From Eucalyptus grandis (taxonomy: Eukaryota > Streptophyta > Magnoliopsida > Myrtales > Myrtaceae), in assembly GCF_016545825.1 (NCBI RefSeq), contig NC_052619.1, positions 7,765,501 through 7,829,500 of the forward strand: a stretch of 64,000 nucleotides of DNA, written 5' to 3'. The notes beneath the pieces were generated by a model. The model saw only the letters and a program-made list of their open reading frames with translations, was not told the DNA's origin and made no database searches. The position numbers and the translations under genes were made by a program. Below, in pieces: positions 1 through 10,707 of the stretch (position 1 is its first letter; each line of letters begins with the position of its first letter).

Positions 1-1311
1 TTGAGAGATTTCCAATCTTTACATACCCCAAATCCCACAATTTTTCCTTTGTTGTTTCCTCCAAAACAAACTTTTTCACCATTTACTCGAACAAGCTTTA
101 TAAAGAAATTTCAGTCTCCTGTCATGTGTCTTGAGCATCCACTATCCAGATACCATTTTACCTTTTTCTTGATAGTGACCTAAAATTTTCTTTCAGAATC
201 TGAATCTGTCTCGGAATTTGAATCTGAATCTGTCTCGGAATTTGAATCTGAATCCGATTGTGCCATCAGACATATATTAGCATAATCATCATCACTTTCT
301 TCACACTCTATATCACTCCGGGTTTCATCTTTAAGAGCTTTTCGGTACTTTTCAGTTTTTCCTTTCTTCTTTCTCAGAAGAGGACAGTTGGGTCTGATGT
401 GTCCCTTTTTCTTACATTCAAAGCAGACTACATCTTTGTTTGATTCATCATCCTCAACAGACTTAGTCTCGCTTTTGAAAACTTTGTTTCTTTGGATTGA
501 ATCTTCTTCATTTTCTGTTTAACTTTCTAAATCTTCTTATCATGAGAGCAAGTTCCTTATCATCCATATCGTCTTCAGAATCTGTAACATCAGAATCATC
601 ATTAGATTTTAATGCAATGGATTTCTTACCTTTAGGGTCTTCGTCTTCATTGATTCGTTCCACTTCATAAGACTTAAGAGTCCCAACCAACTCATCAACG
701 AGATAGTGGCATGATTCTTTGGGTCTCTCTGATTGAGGTCTTTATGTGATTCCAATCCTTGGAGAGTCCACATAGTAGCTTGTTTACCTTCATGGGATCA
801 GAAATTGGTTGACCTTGATTTTCAAGACCATTCACGATTTCTGTAAAACGACTAAACATATCGTTATAGATTCTCCCGATTTCATCTTGAAGGCTTCATA
901 TTGACCGAGGAGAATGTTGATTCTAGTCTCTTTCACTCGATCGGTTCCTTCATAGGTAATATGTAATCTATCCCAGACTTCTTTAGCTGTAACACAAGAA
1001 GATATTCAGTTATATTCAGTAGGGGATAAAGCACAATATAATGAATAAATTGCTTTTGCGTTAAGAGCTTGTCTCTTGATTATCTCTTCCTGAGTCATTT
1101 CGCTAGACTCAACAGCATCTTTTCCTCTTTCTGAGACAAATGCAGCTTTAGGAATGATTCCTTTTTCTACAACGTCCTATTCCAGAGGATCCTTTGATCT
1201 TAGGAATGCTTTCATCTTGTTTTTCCATATGTTGTAATCCTTTCCATCAAGGTAAGGTGGTCTGGTATTGCTTTGCCCTTCTACCAGCCTTGGAGCCAAC
1301 ATACTAGCCAT
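1..1311 (-). pseudogene. gag: Element A gag with fused protease remnant
   Basis: The start codon is at 1311 (MASMLAPRLVEGQSN). It is recognised by homology to the gag of B, D and G. Gag is the capsid/nucleocapsid protein that packages element RNA. The reading frame is broken by stops and frameshifts. One CCHC zinc knuckle (CFECKKKGHIRPNC) is visible at about 380-430. About 24 bp encoding a Ser/Asp/Glu tract are duplicated in tandem at 196-251. Immediately after it the sequence jumps to the protease start (KWYLDSGCSRHMTGD, about 100-165), so roughly 600 bp present in the other copies (coiled coil and second zinc knuckle) are deleted. The protease part continues off the left edge. This is a dead copy. 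Confidence 0.85.
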
Positions 1312-1355
1312 GGATTTTTAACTCAAGTAAAACACTTCAAACAAAGTGAGTACAC

Positions 1356-1370
1356 GTGCTCGATACCAAT
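1356..1370 (-). other. Primer binding site of element A (mutated)
   Basis: Read on the minus strand the bases after the LTR are ATTGGTATCGAGC. This is the initiator-Met tRNA complement TGGTATCAGAGC with a small deletion. It would prime minus-strand DNA synthesis, but the change probably weakens it. Confidence 0.7.
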
Positions 1371-2281
1371 TGAGATAGCTAGTATAAGCACTTATAGGGG
1401 TGAATATGTGCACAAACAATTTCTCGAGATAAGGAAGCGATTCTAGGCAAACGATAGAAAGGAAAATACGATCACAAGAAAGTAAATGTTAGGGAAGAGA
1501 AAATTGAACACAAGATTTATAGTGGTTCGGCTTATTCCAAGCCTACGTCCACTCTTCCGCACTGACAGCCCACCGGCTGGATTTCACTATGAACAAAAAA
1601 GAAGTTACAGCACAGTTTTTCCTTGATTCCACAGCGTAGATGTTCTACCACACTTCCTCAAGGTTTCTCACGAATATAGACTCTCTTTTGTTTACAAGAT
1701 TTTGATCAACAAATGAATTGACTAAGAACAAGGAGCATCAGAATTTGGAATTCTTCTATCGTGCACTCACTCGAACAACTGGAACGTCTTCCTTATATAC
1801 TCCTTCATGCCATCATACCCGTTGGCACTTACCAAAGGAATTCCTCCAATCTACCTGTTGGACGGAATCAATTAGGAAGATCATTTGAGCTATTAAAGGA
1901 ATATGTCGATAGCCCATCAATCATGTTCGCCCATACAATTAGGATCTCGGTTTCCATAAGTAGAACCTTCCAAGTATACTTTGCCAATCATCGGATCCTT
2001 AATCTTCGAATCAATTATGATCAAATAAAGGATTCCGTCATGTCATATCCAGCCAAGAGATCTTCTCCAATCGATAAGCCCACATCCTTAATAAAACATC
2101 CAGTTCTGGATAGCCTTTCTTCAATGGATTAGAAACTGTCAATGAGGATAGACTTTGAGTCTTGAGTCTCGGCTGTCCTGAGGTCTTCGGACTTTAAATA
2201 GCAAAGTCTCGCAAGCCTTCAGACTAGACTGATGGAAACGTTTTGTTAACTTCAAAACACTTCAAGAGGATTTCTCCAACA
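1371..2281 (-). repeat. 5' LTR of element A
   Basis: The LTR is 911 bp, running TGTTGG to CTATCTCA when read on the minus strand. It matches the LTRs at 4480, 13199, 60440, 40160 and 48878. A TATA box (TATATAAGG) lies at 1791-1799 on the minus strand, the same relative place as in the other LTRs. A 910-930 bp LTR is typical of Sirevirus-type copia elements. Confidence 0.9.
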
Positions 2282-3690
2282 AAATGCGTCTTCAGGAATA
2301 AGATGAACAAGAAAGGAAAAGTCGTTAGGATCAAAGCAAGACTTGTAACCAAAAGATATACTCAAGAAGAACGCATAGATTATGATGAGACTTATGCACC
2401 AATAGCAAGGTTAGAAGCAATTAGATTATTACTTGCTTTTGCTTGCTATTAAAATTTCAAGTTATTCTAGATGGATGTCAAAAGTGCATTCCTTAATGGA
2501 TTCATTCAAGAAGAAGTCTACGTGGAACAACCACCAGGATTTGAAGATCCAAGAAAGCCAGACTCAATCTATGGACTGAAAAAGGCCTTGTATGGATTGA
2601 ACCAAGTACCTCGAGCCTAGTATAAAAGGTTGAGTAAGTTTTTAGTATAGAATGGTTTTGAAAAAGGAAAAGTAGATACTACCTTGTTCATAAAGAGAGA
2701 AGGAAAAGATTTTTTGCTAATACAGATTTATGTAGATGATATTATCTTTGGTTCTCCTAATGAAAATCTATGTAATAAATTTTTGAAGTCTATGCAGGAT
2801 GAATTCAAGATGAGTATGATGGGTGAGTTAACCTTTTTTTTTTTTTTTTTTTTTGGAATTGCAAGTTAAACAGTTGAAGAAATGTATATTCATTCACTAG
2901 GAAAAATATGCCAAAGATCTAATCAAGAAATTTGGATTAGAGAATCGCAAAAAGACAAAGACACCTATGTCAAGTTCCTCGAAGCTAGACAAGGATGAAA
3001 AATGGAAGAAAGTAGAACAAATGCTTTACAGAAGCATGATCAGTTCTCTTCTTTACCTTACTACATCTCGACGTGACATTTTGTTTAGTGTTTGCATTTG
3101 TGCTAGATTTTAGTTTGATCCTCGAGAATCTCATTTAAGTGCAACAAAACGCATCATTAAATATGTGACAAATTCTCCAAAGCTGGGTCTATGGTATTCA
3201 AAAGAATGAGACTTTACTATTCTTGGATATTCAGACGCTGATTTAACTGGATGTAAAATGGATAGAAAGAGCACTTCTGGAACTTGTTAACTGTTGAGAA
3301 GTATGCTGGTATCTTGGTTTTCAAGATAGCATAGTACTGTAGCTCTATCGACAGTAGAAGCAGAATATGTAGCTCTTGGGAGCTGTTGTTCTCAAATTTT
3401 GTGGATAAGACAATAGCTAAGAGACTTTGGAATTGAAGAATCGTGTATCGAAATCAAATGTGACAATACCAACGTAATAAACCTCACCAAGAATCCAATT
3501 CTTCATTCAAGGGTGAAGCGCATAGAAATTTGACATCACTTTATAAGAGATCATGTCCAAAATGGGGAGATTATGATTCAGTCTATTGATTCGAAGAATC
3601 AACTGGCAAACATATTCACAAAACCTCTGGAGAAAAATCTATTTGAGTTTATTTGCACCAAGCTGAATATTATTTATCCTCTGGAGTAAA
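2282..3690 (+). pseudogene. pol: Element C pol fragment: reverse transcriptase and RNase H
   Basis: The fragment starts inside the conserved WVFRNKM block of copia reverse transcriptase, where element A inserted. It continues through the catalytic YVDDIIFGS block near 2716-2748 and the RNase H motifs (STVEAEYVAL near 3347; NLTKNPILHSR near 3479-3510; IFTKPLEKN near 3613). Several stops interrupt it, for example TAG at about 2619 and TAA within the RNase H part. A run of about 22 T at 2832-2853 replaces coding sequence that reads TFFLGL in the other copies. It is a degraded remnant of the polymerase that copies element RNA into DNA. Confidence 0.88.
2832..2855. repeat. Poly-T run inside element C reverse transcriptase
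   Basis: An uninterrupted T tract of just over 20 bases occupies codons that are Phe/Leu in sister copies. It looks like homopolymer expansion, or possibly an assembly artefact. Confidence 0.7.
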
Positions 3691-4124
3691 GTCTAGAGCT
3701 ATCCAGACTCATAATTTCCAGACGCTATATCAGCGAGAAATTGACTCAAATCCAAGTATTTTAATTTTAATATAAAAATTGTGAAAATGTATGACTTTAT
3801 TCAAATCGTTGCTTACCTATTTTATTTTTAGAAGTTATATTTTTCAAATTTTTGAATTTTTTGGCAGTTTTTATTTTCAGTTTATTTTAAAAGGCAGTTT
3901 TCTTTTCCTTTATTATGTTTCGATTATCTCTTTTCTTCGTGACCTTTCATCTTCTTTATATACCCTTTTGTATTTGAGCAATTCTTTTTTAAAACCCTAA
4001 AGAATAGACTCCATGCTCTCTACTCTCTCATTTCTACTCTCTCGACTCTACTCTCAAGTGTGTTCCGCAAGTTTTCATCTTTTTTCACTCAAACTTGTTC
4101 GGGAAATCCTCCATGATTGCGAAG
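3691..4124 (+). other. Element C spacer between pol and 3' ORF
   Basis: This AT-rich spacer has T/A runs and GGCAGTTTT repeats. The same kind of spacer (about 400-480 bp) sits in B, D, E and G. I see no ORF worth reporting. It could carry the leader or internal promoter for the 3' ORF, but no clear signal is visible. Confidence 0.6.
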
Positions 4125-4479
4125 ATGTCTTTTCAAAGAAAGTCTTCTCGGATCACAAGCAGGGGACCATGGAATATGCCTGAGGGCCTGACTCATTTTG
4201 ATCTGACCGAAGAAGAAGAGTCTCCACAATACTCTCCATAGCGTGCTACGCAGAATCCTCCTCGTGAACCGTTGGAAGAGGAAATTGAACAAGATGTTGT
4301 TCCTTTTCGTACCATGACTCCCAAGATCTATTCAAATTATATGGTCGTTTGAAAACGGGTGGTTCGCCAATGTCACTCATTACTAATTATCTAAGAGAGC
4401 ACGGTTATATAAATGAAACGATGTTTCGAGAACAATGGAGTGTTTAGGAATAGCAAAGAAAGGAGCAGTAGATGAGGCT
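4125..4479 (+). pseudogene. Element C 3' ORF, part 1 (before insertion of B)
   Basis: ATG at 4125 opens the conserved N-terminus (MSFQRKSSRITSRG, then EGLTHFDLTEEEES). This is recognisably the same protein as the 3' ORFs of B, D, E and G. The frame is already broken (for instance the stop in CAATACTCTCCATAG near 4240, and a shift near 4320). Element B splits it after 4479; the continuation is at 14128-15985. Confidence 0.8.
4475..4479. repeat. Target site duplication of element B, left copy
   Basis: AGGCT immediately before the LTR; identical to 14123-14127. Confidence 0.95.
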
Positions 4480-5397
4480 TGTTGCAAAAATCTTCCTGGA
4501 GTATTTTGAAGCTAACAAAACGTTTCCATCAGTCTACTCTAAAGACCTCCGAACTGCCAGACTTAAGACTCACCTCCGGACTGCCAGACTTAAGACTCAA
4601 AGTCTATTCTTATTGACAGTTTCTAATCCGTTGAAGAAGGGCTATCCAGGACTGGATGTTTCGTTAAGGATTTGACCTTATCGACTAGAGAAGATCTCTT
4701 GGCTGGATATGACATAACTGAATCCTTTATTGATTCAAAGAATGAGGATCCGATGATTGGTGAAGTATACTTGGAAGGTTCTACTTATGGAAATCGAGAT
4801 CCTAATTGTATGGGCGAGCAGGATTGATGGGCTATTGACATGTTCCTTAAATAGCTCGAATGATCTTCTTAATTGATTATGTCCAGCGAGAAGATTGAAA
4901 GAATTCCTTTGGTAAGTGCCAACGAGTATGATGGCATAAAGGAGTATATAAGGAAGACGTTCCAGTTGTTTGAGTGTGTGGCGATAGAAGAATTCCAAAG
5001 TCTGAAGCTTTTTGTTCTTAGTCAATTCATCTTTTGAGCAAAATCTTGTACGCAAAAAAGAGTCCATATTCTTAAGAAACCTTGAGGAAGTGTGGTAGAG
5101 TATCTACACTGTGGAATCAAGGGAGAGCCTTGCTGTAACAACTCTTTTGCTCATACTGAAATCCAGCCGGTGGGCTGTCAGTGCGGAAGAGTGGACGTAG
5201 GCTTGGAATAAGCCGAACCACTATAATTTCTGTGTTCATTTTCTCTTCCCTACTCTCTTTTTACTTTGATCATAATTCGCTTTGTTAACGAAAGGAGAAA
5301 TTCATTTCTATTGTCTGCTTAGTATTGCTCTCTTATCTCAAGAAAATATTTTTTACACCTATTCACCCCCCTCTAGGTGCTTATACTAGCTATCTCA
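4480..5397 (+). repeat. 5' LTR of element B
   Basis: The LTR is 918 bp, starting TGTTGC (TGTTGG in the partner) and ending CTATCTCA. Compared with the 3' LTR it lacks a segment around the U3 motif GATTTGCAAACTC. It carries instead a tandem 27-bp duplication (4546-4572 and 4573-4599, CCTCCGAACTGCCAG type). It contains the promoter for the element RNA. Confidence 0.95.
4945..4953 (+). promoter_or_regulatory. TATA box of element B 5' LTR
   Basis: TATATAAGG lies in the middle of the LTR. It is conserved in every LTR of this family in the window, and as TATAAAAGG at 19659 in element D. RNA would be expected to start about 30 bp downstream. Confidence 0.75.
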
Positions 5398-5412
5398 ATT
5401 GGTATCAGAGCC
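5398..5412 (+). other. Primer binding site of element B
   Basis: ATTGGTATCAGAGCC directly follows the LTR. It contains the complement of the 3' end of plant initiator-Met tRNA, the standard primer of copia elements. Confidence 0.95.
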
Positions 5413-5459
5413 TGTGTACTCACTTTGTTTGAAGTGTTTTACTTCAGAGTTAAAGATCC

Positions 5460-7168
5460 ATGGCTAGTATGTTTGCTCTAGGGCTGGTAGAAGGGCAAAG
5501 CAATACTAGACCGCCTTACTTTGATGGAAATGAATACAACATATGGAAAAACAAGATGAAGGTGTTCCTAAGATCAAAGGATCCTCCGGAATGAGACGTT
5601 GAAGACAAATGAGTCATTCCTAAAGCTGCATCTATCTCAGAGAGAGGAAAAGAAGCTGTTGAGTCTAGTGAAATGACTTAGGAAGAGATAACAAAGAGAC
5701 AAGCTCTTGATGCAAAAGCAATTTATTCTTTATATTGTGCTTTGTTACCTACTGAATATAACAGAATATCTTCTTGTGTTGCAGCGAAAGAAGTTTGGAA
5801 TAGATTACATATTACCTACGAAGGAACCGATCGAGTGAAAGAAACCAGAATCAACATTCTCCTCGGTCAATACGAAGCCTTCAAAATGAAATCGGGAGAA
5901 TCTATAACTGACATGTTTTGTCGTTTTACAGAAATCGTGAATGGTCTTAAAAATCAAGGTCAACCAATTTCTTATCCCATGAAAGTAAACAAGCTATTGC
6001 GTGGACTCTCCAAGGATTAGAATCACATAAAGACCTCAATAAGGGAGACACAAGAATTATGCCACTATCTGTCGATGAGTTGGTTGGGACTCTTCGATCT
6101 TATGAAGTGGAACCAATCAATGAAGATGAAGATCCTAAAGGTAAGAAATCCATTGCATTAAAATCCAATGATGATTCGATGTTGCTGATTCTCAAGACGA
6201 TATGGATGATGAGGAGCTTGCTCTCATGATAAGAAGATTCAGAAAGCTGAACAGAAAAGGAAGAAGATTCAATCCAAAGAAACAAAGTTTTCAAAAGCAA
6301 CAGACTAAGTCTGTTGAGGATGATGAATCAAATAGAGATGTAGTCTACTTTGAATGTAAGAAAAATGGACACATCAGACCCAACTATCATCTTCTGAGGA
6401 AGAAGAAAGGAAAAGCTTAAAAGTATCGAAAGGCTCTTAAAGCAGAAACCTGGAGTGATACGGAATGTGAAGAAAGTGATGATGATTATGCCAATATATG
6501 TCTGATGGCACAATCGGATTCAGATTCAAACTTCGAGACAAACTCGGATTCAGACAGTGAATTTGAGGTGAGTAACTCTAAAATCCCTATTAAAGTTTCT
6601 AAATACATTGATGAGTTGTGTTTTAGTCTTAAGACCTCTCTTAAAAGGATTTCCGAACTTAAAAAGGAAAATTCTATACTGAAATGACAGGAAAATGTTT
6701 TGAAAGAAAAGGTGAAATGTTTAGACATTAATGTTTCTACTCTTAAAGAAAGAGAAGACAACCTTTCGAAAGAAAATGTATTTTTAAAAAATGACATATC
6801 AAATATTTCCAAAAGATTTTCAATAGGATCTCGAGAAACTTGAGAAAATTCTTTCAAAGCACAAAGACATTTTTTCAATAAATCTGGTTTGGGAATGACT
6901 GTGGAAACCATTCATTTAATTGATTTTCCTAAAGTGAAGGAAAGAATTAAGCAAAGACTCACAAGAGATTTTTACAAAAATCATTTTAAAAAGGTCTTTG
7001 TAAAACCAGTAGGTCGCAATGCTCTCAGATGTTCAAAGTGCAATAGTTCGATCATTTTGAGAAAGAATGTCATATGGTTTGGAAACCATTAAGAAAGTAT
7101 GGGCAAAAGCGCATATCATACTAATACCAATGGACCCAAGAAAATATGGGTACCAAAGAAATTTTGAG
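5460..7168 (+). pseudogene. gag: Element B gag
   Basis: The start is the conserved ATG 47 bp after the primer site (MASMFALGLVEGQSN). The order is: an N-terminal capsid-like region with YFDGNEYNIWKNKM; the helical retrotransposon gag domain (about 5740-6020); the conserved ELALMIRRFRKLNRKGRRF (6202-6270); a first CCHC knuckle in which both outer Cys have become Tyr (about 6345-6395); a Ser/Asp-rich and Lys/Glu coiled-coil region (6505-6840); and a second CCHC knuckle (RCSKCNSS, about 7027) shifted out of frame. In-frame stops include TGA at 5592 (codon 45, from Trp) and TAG at 5679 (codon 74). It ends at the conserved TGA 13 bp before the pol ATG. It is not translatable as a whole. Confidence 0.9.
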
Positions 7169-7180
7169 TCTCTTTTTTAA

Positions 7181-10100
7181 ATGCAGGTCACTATCAAGAA
7201 GAAAGTAAAATGGTATCTGGATAGTGGATGCTCAAGACATATGACAGGAGATTCAAATTGCTTCATAAAGCTCATTCAAGTAAATGGTGGAAAAGTCTCA
7301 TTTGTAGTAAATAGCAAAGGAAGAATTGTGGGATTCAGAACTGTAAATATTGGAAACCTCACGATTAGCAATGTTTCCTTAGTGGAAAGACTCAACTACA
7401 ATCGCTTAGTATCAGTCAGCTATGCAATACCGGTTTCAAAATCAACTTTCAAGAAAGAATATGTTCAGGAACTAGTAAAGATTCTACTCAGTCATTCATG
7501 GGTCGAAGACATGGAAATATCTACCTCTTGGATGTGAAACCGGATGAATCGCAATGTCTAATCTCAATTCAAGACGAAGCTAACTTATGGCACGTAAAAA
7601 CTTGGGCACATCAATATGAAGCAAATAGCCAAAATTTCAGCAAAGAAGCTGGTTCGTGGTCTACCCAATCTGTCATACCAAAAGTCTGATCTATGTACAC
7701 CATCTGTATTGGGAAAGCATGTAAGAAATTCCTTTAAACTAATAAATCAAGTTTCCACTAATCGTGTACTGCAGCTTCTGCATATGGATCTCTTTGGACC
7801 AACTAGAACTCAGAGCATTGGAGGTAAGAAATATTGCATAGTAATTGTGGATTACTAGTCACGATTTACTTGGGTATATTTCCTGACAAGTAAGTCTGAA
7901 ACCTTTTCTTACTTTGAAAAGTTTGCTAAAAAGATTCAAAATGAAAAAGGGTATGTTATTTCAAGTATAAGAATAGACCATGGAGGTGAATTTGAAAATC
8001 AAGATCTTACAAAATTCCGTGATAACTCTGGTTTTCAGCATGTGTTCTCCTCTCCATATACTCCAGAGCAAAACGAGGTTGTGGAAAGAAAGAATAGGTC
8101 ACTTCAAGAAATGGCTAGAACTCTTTTAATTGAAAGTAACATCTCTTCACGTTTTTGGGCTGAAGCAATTTCTAGAGCATGTTATATTACTAATAGAGTT
8201 TTTCTAAGACCTATTCTGGAAAAAACCCCCTTTGAGTTATTCAAAGAAAAGAAGTCTATTGTTTCATATTTTCATGTGTTTGGATGTAAATGCTTTATAT
8301 TGAAAAATGCAAATGATCAAGTTGGCAAGTTTGAAGAAAAATCAGACGAATGAATCTTCCTTGGATATTCTACCTCAAGCAAAGCCTACAGAGTCTACAA
8401 CAAGAAGACTCAATCTGTGGAGGAATCAATGAATGTCAAATTCCAAGATGTCAAATTCCAAGATTCTATGCAAAATGAATCTATTTAGACTCATCTTGAA
8501 GAATCTGAACCTACTCCAGACTCTACAAAGTCTAAATCTCAAGAAGCAGTTCAGACTTTAAAAGACCAAAGCATCAAATGATTGTTGAAGATTCAAATGA
8601 AGAAAGTGATCATCAACCCGACAAATCAACCAAGAATCGGAAGCATAAGTCCAGTCATCCCAAAGATCTCATTATAGGCGACATTAATGAAGGAATTCGC
8701 ACAAGATTCAAAAGGCGTGAAGACTCGGGTGCTGTGGCTCCTATTTCTGAAATAGAACCCAAAAGCATAGAAGAAGCTTTATCCGATGAAAGCTGGATTG
8801 AAGCTATGCAAGAAGAACTCAGGCAGTTCAGCATTAATGATGTTTGGGAATTGACTCCTAAACCGAAAGGTAAATCTATTATTGGAGCTAAATGGGTTTT
8901 CAGGAACAAGATGGACGAGAAAGGAAAGGTCGTAAGAAACAAAGCAAGACTCGTGGCCAAGGGATATACGCAAGAAGAAGGGATAGACTATGATGAGACT
9001 TACGCACCAATAGCGAGGTTAGAAGCAATTAGATTATTACTTGTTTTTGCTTGTTATAAGAATTTTAGGTTATTCCAAATGGACGTCAAAAGTGCTTTCC
9101 TGAATGGATTTATCCATGAGGAAGTCTATGTGGAACAACCACCTAGGTTTGAAGACCCAAGGAAACCAGACTCAGTATTCAGACTGAAGAAGGCTTTATA
9201 TAGTTTAAAGCAAGCACCTCGAGCTTGGTACGACAGGCTAAGTAAATTTTTAATTCAAAACGGCTTTGTCAAAGGTAAAGTAGACACTACTTTGTTTTTC
9301 AAAAGAGAAAGCAAAAGTTTTATGCTTGTTCAAATATATGTTGATGATATTGTTTTTGGATCCTCTAATCAAAGTCCGTGCAAGAAATTCTCTAAGTCTA
9401 TGCAGGATGAATTTGAAATGAGCATGATCGGTGAACTAACATTCTTTCTTGGACTTCAAGTGAAACAATTGAAGGAAGGAACCTTTATTCATCAAAGAAA
9501 AATATGCTAATTATCTTGTCAAAAAGTTTGGACTGGAAAATTGCAAAAAGACTGATATACCAATGTCAAGTTCTTTGAAGATAGACAAAGATGAAGGAGG
9601 AAAGAAAGTTGACCGAAGCTATACAGGAGTATCATTGGTTCACTTCTTTATCTTACTACTTCTAGACCTGACATTTTGTTTAGTGTTTGCATTTGTGCTA
9701 GATTTCAAGCAGACCCTAAAGAATCTCATCTAAGTGCTGCAAAGCGTATTATCAAATACATTGCGTCAACTTCAAGCCTTGATTTTTGGTATCCTAAAAA
9801 TGGAGACTTTACTCTTCTTGGATACTCAGACGCAGATCTAGCCGGATGTAGAGTTGATAGAAAGAGCACCTCGGGTACCTATCAACTACTTGGAAGCAGG
9901 ACAATGTTTTGGTTTTCAAGGAAGCAAAATACAGTGGCTCTTTCTACAGCATAAGCAGAGTATGTAGCTCTTGGAAGTTGTTGTTCACAAATTCTATGGA
10001 TAAAACAACAGCTAAGAGACTTTGGAATTGAAGATTCATGCATGGAGATTAACTGTGACAACACCAGCGCAATCAATCTCACCAAGAATCCAATTCTTCA

Positions 10101-10290
10101 CTCAAGAGCAAAGCATATAGAGATTCGACATCACTTCATTAGAGATCATGTTCAGAATGGAGAAGTTTCGATTCAGTTTGTTGACTCAAAGAACCAACTC
10201 GGCGGATATATTTACAAAGCCTTTGGAGAAAAATCAATTTGAAATCATTCGTTCCGGACTCAACATCTTGAGGTTTGAAGAAGTAAAAAT
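7181..10290 (+). pseudogene. pol: Element B pol: protease, integrase, reverse transcriptase, RNase H
   Basis: ATG at 7181 opens the protease, with KWYLDSGCSRHMTGD near 7210-7255. Next come the integrase zinc-binding region, shifted in frame near 7590 and 7610, and the integrase core. The core shows the acidic triad in LLHMDLFGPT (about 7775), RIDHGGEFEN (about 7975) and VVERKNRSL (about 8080). A TAG at 7856 and a TGA at 8351 interrupt it. Reverse transcriptase (8578-9510) is an open stretch of 310 codons with [10 protein letters not shown] and YVDDIVFGS. RNase H follows in fragments (9676-9954, 10042-10242) with LTKNPILHSRAKH. Stops and shifts make it non-functional, though it is one of the better preserved copies. 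Confidence 0.92.
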
Positions 10291-10707
10291 CAAGAGACGC
10301 TCGGACTCGGACAATCAAGATCTTTGATTGTAAGTTATTTTATTCTCTCTCAGATTAAATCTTGAAAAGGTACGATCATCTGTCCATAATTGATTTTTGC
10401 TACTTTCGATTTCCGTGATTAGTGCAATCTTTCTTTTTCAAAGATGGACTTAATTTTTACATGGCAGTTATCTAATTTTTTGAAAAAGGTAGTTATTTTT
10501 TAAAAGGGCATCTTTTTACTTTCCATTACGACGTTTTGTATGCCTCTCTTCGACTGACCTATATACTGTCGGTTCCTCTTCGTTTAACTCCAAAAACCCT
10601 AAAAAGCATCGATCTTCCACTTATGTCTTCTTCTCTTGTTTAATCTTTGAAAATTTGTCATCTTTCTTGGGAAAGTCAAGTTTGGAATCTTTCAAAGATT
10701 GTGAAAG
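10291..10707 (+). other. Element B spacer between pol and 3' ORF
   Basis: The spacer is an AT-rich non-coding stretch with the GGCAGTTAT-type repeats seen in the other copies. No gene is visible. Confidence 0.6.

Larger units (their letters stand above)
1..2281 (-). mobile_element. Copia element A (Sirevirus-like), 5' part, runs off left edge
   Basis: The 5' LTR (1371-2281), a primer site and a gag/protease remnant are read on the minus strand. The element continues beyond base 1. Its outer end abuts a plus-strand reverse transcriptase coding sequence exactly at 2281/2282, so A inserted into the pol gene of element C. The expected 5-bp target copy on this side is AAATG (2282-2286); the other copy lies outside the window. 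The same LTR and gag family is seen in elements B, E and G. Confidence 0.9.
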
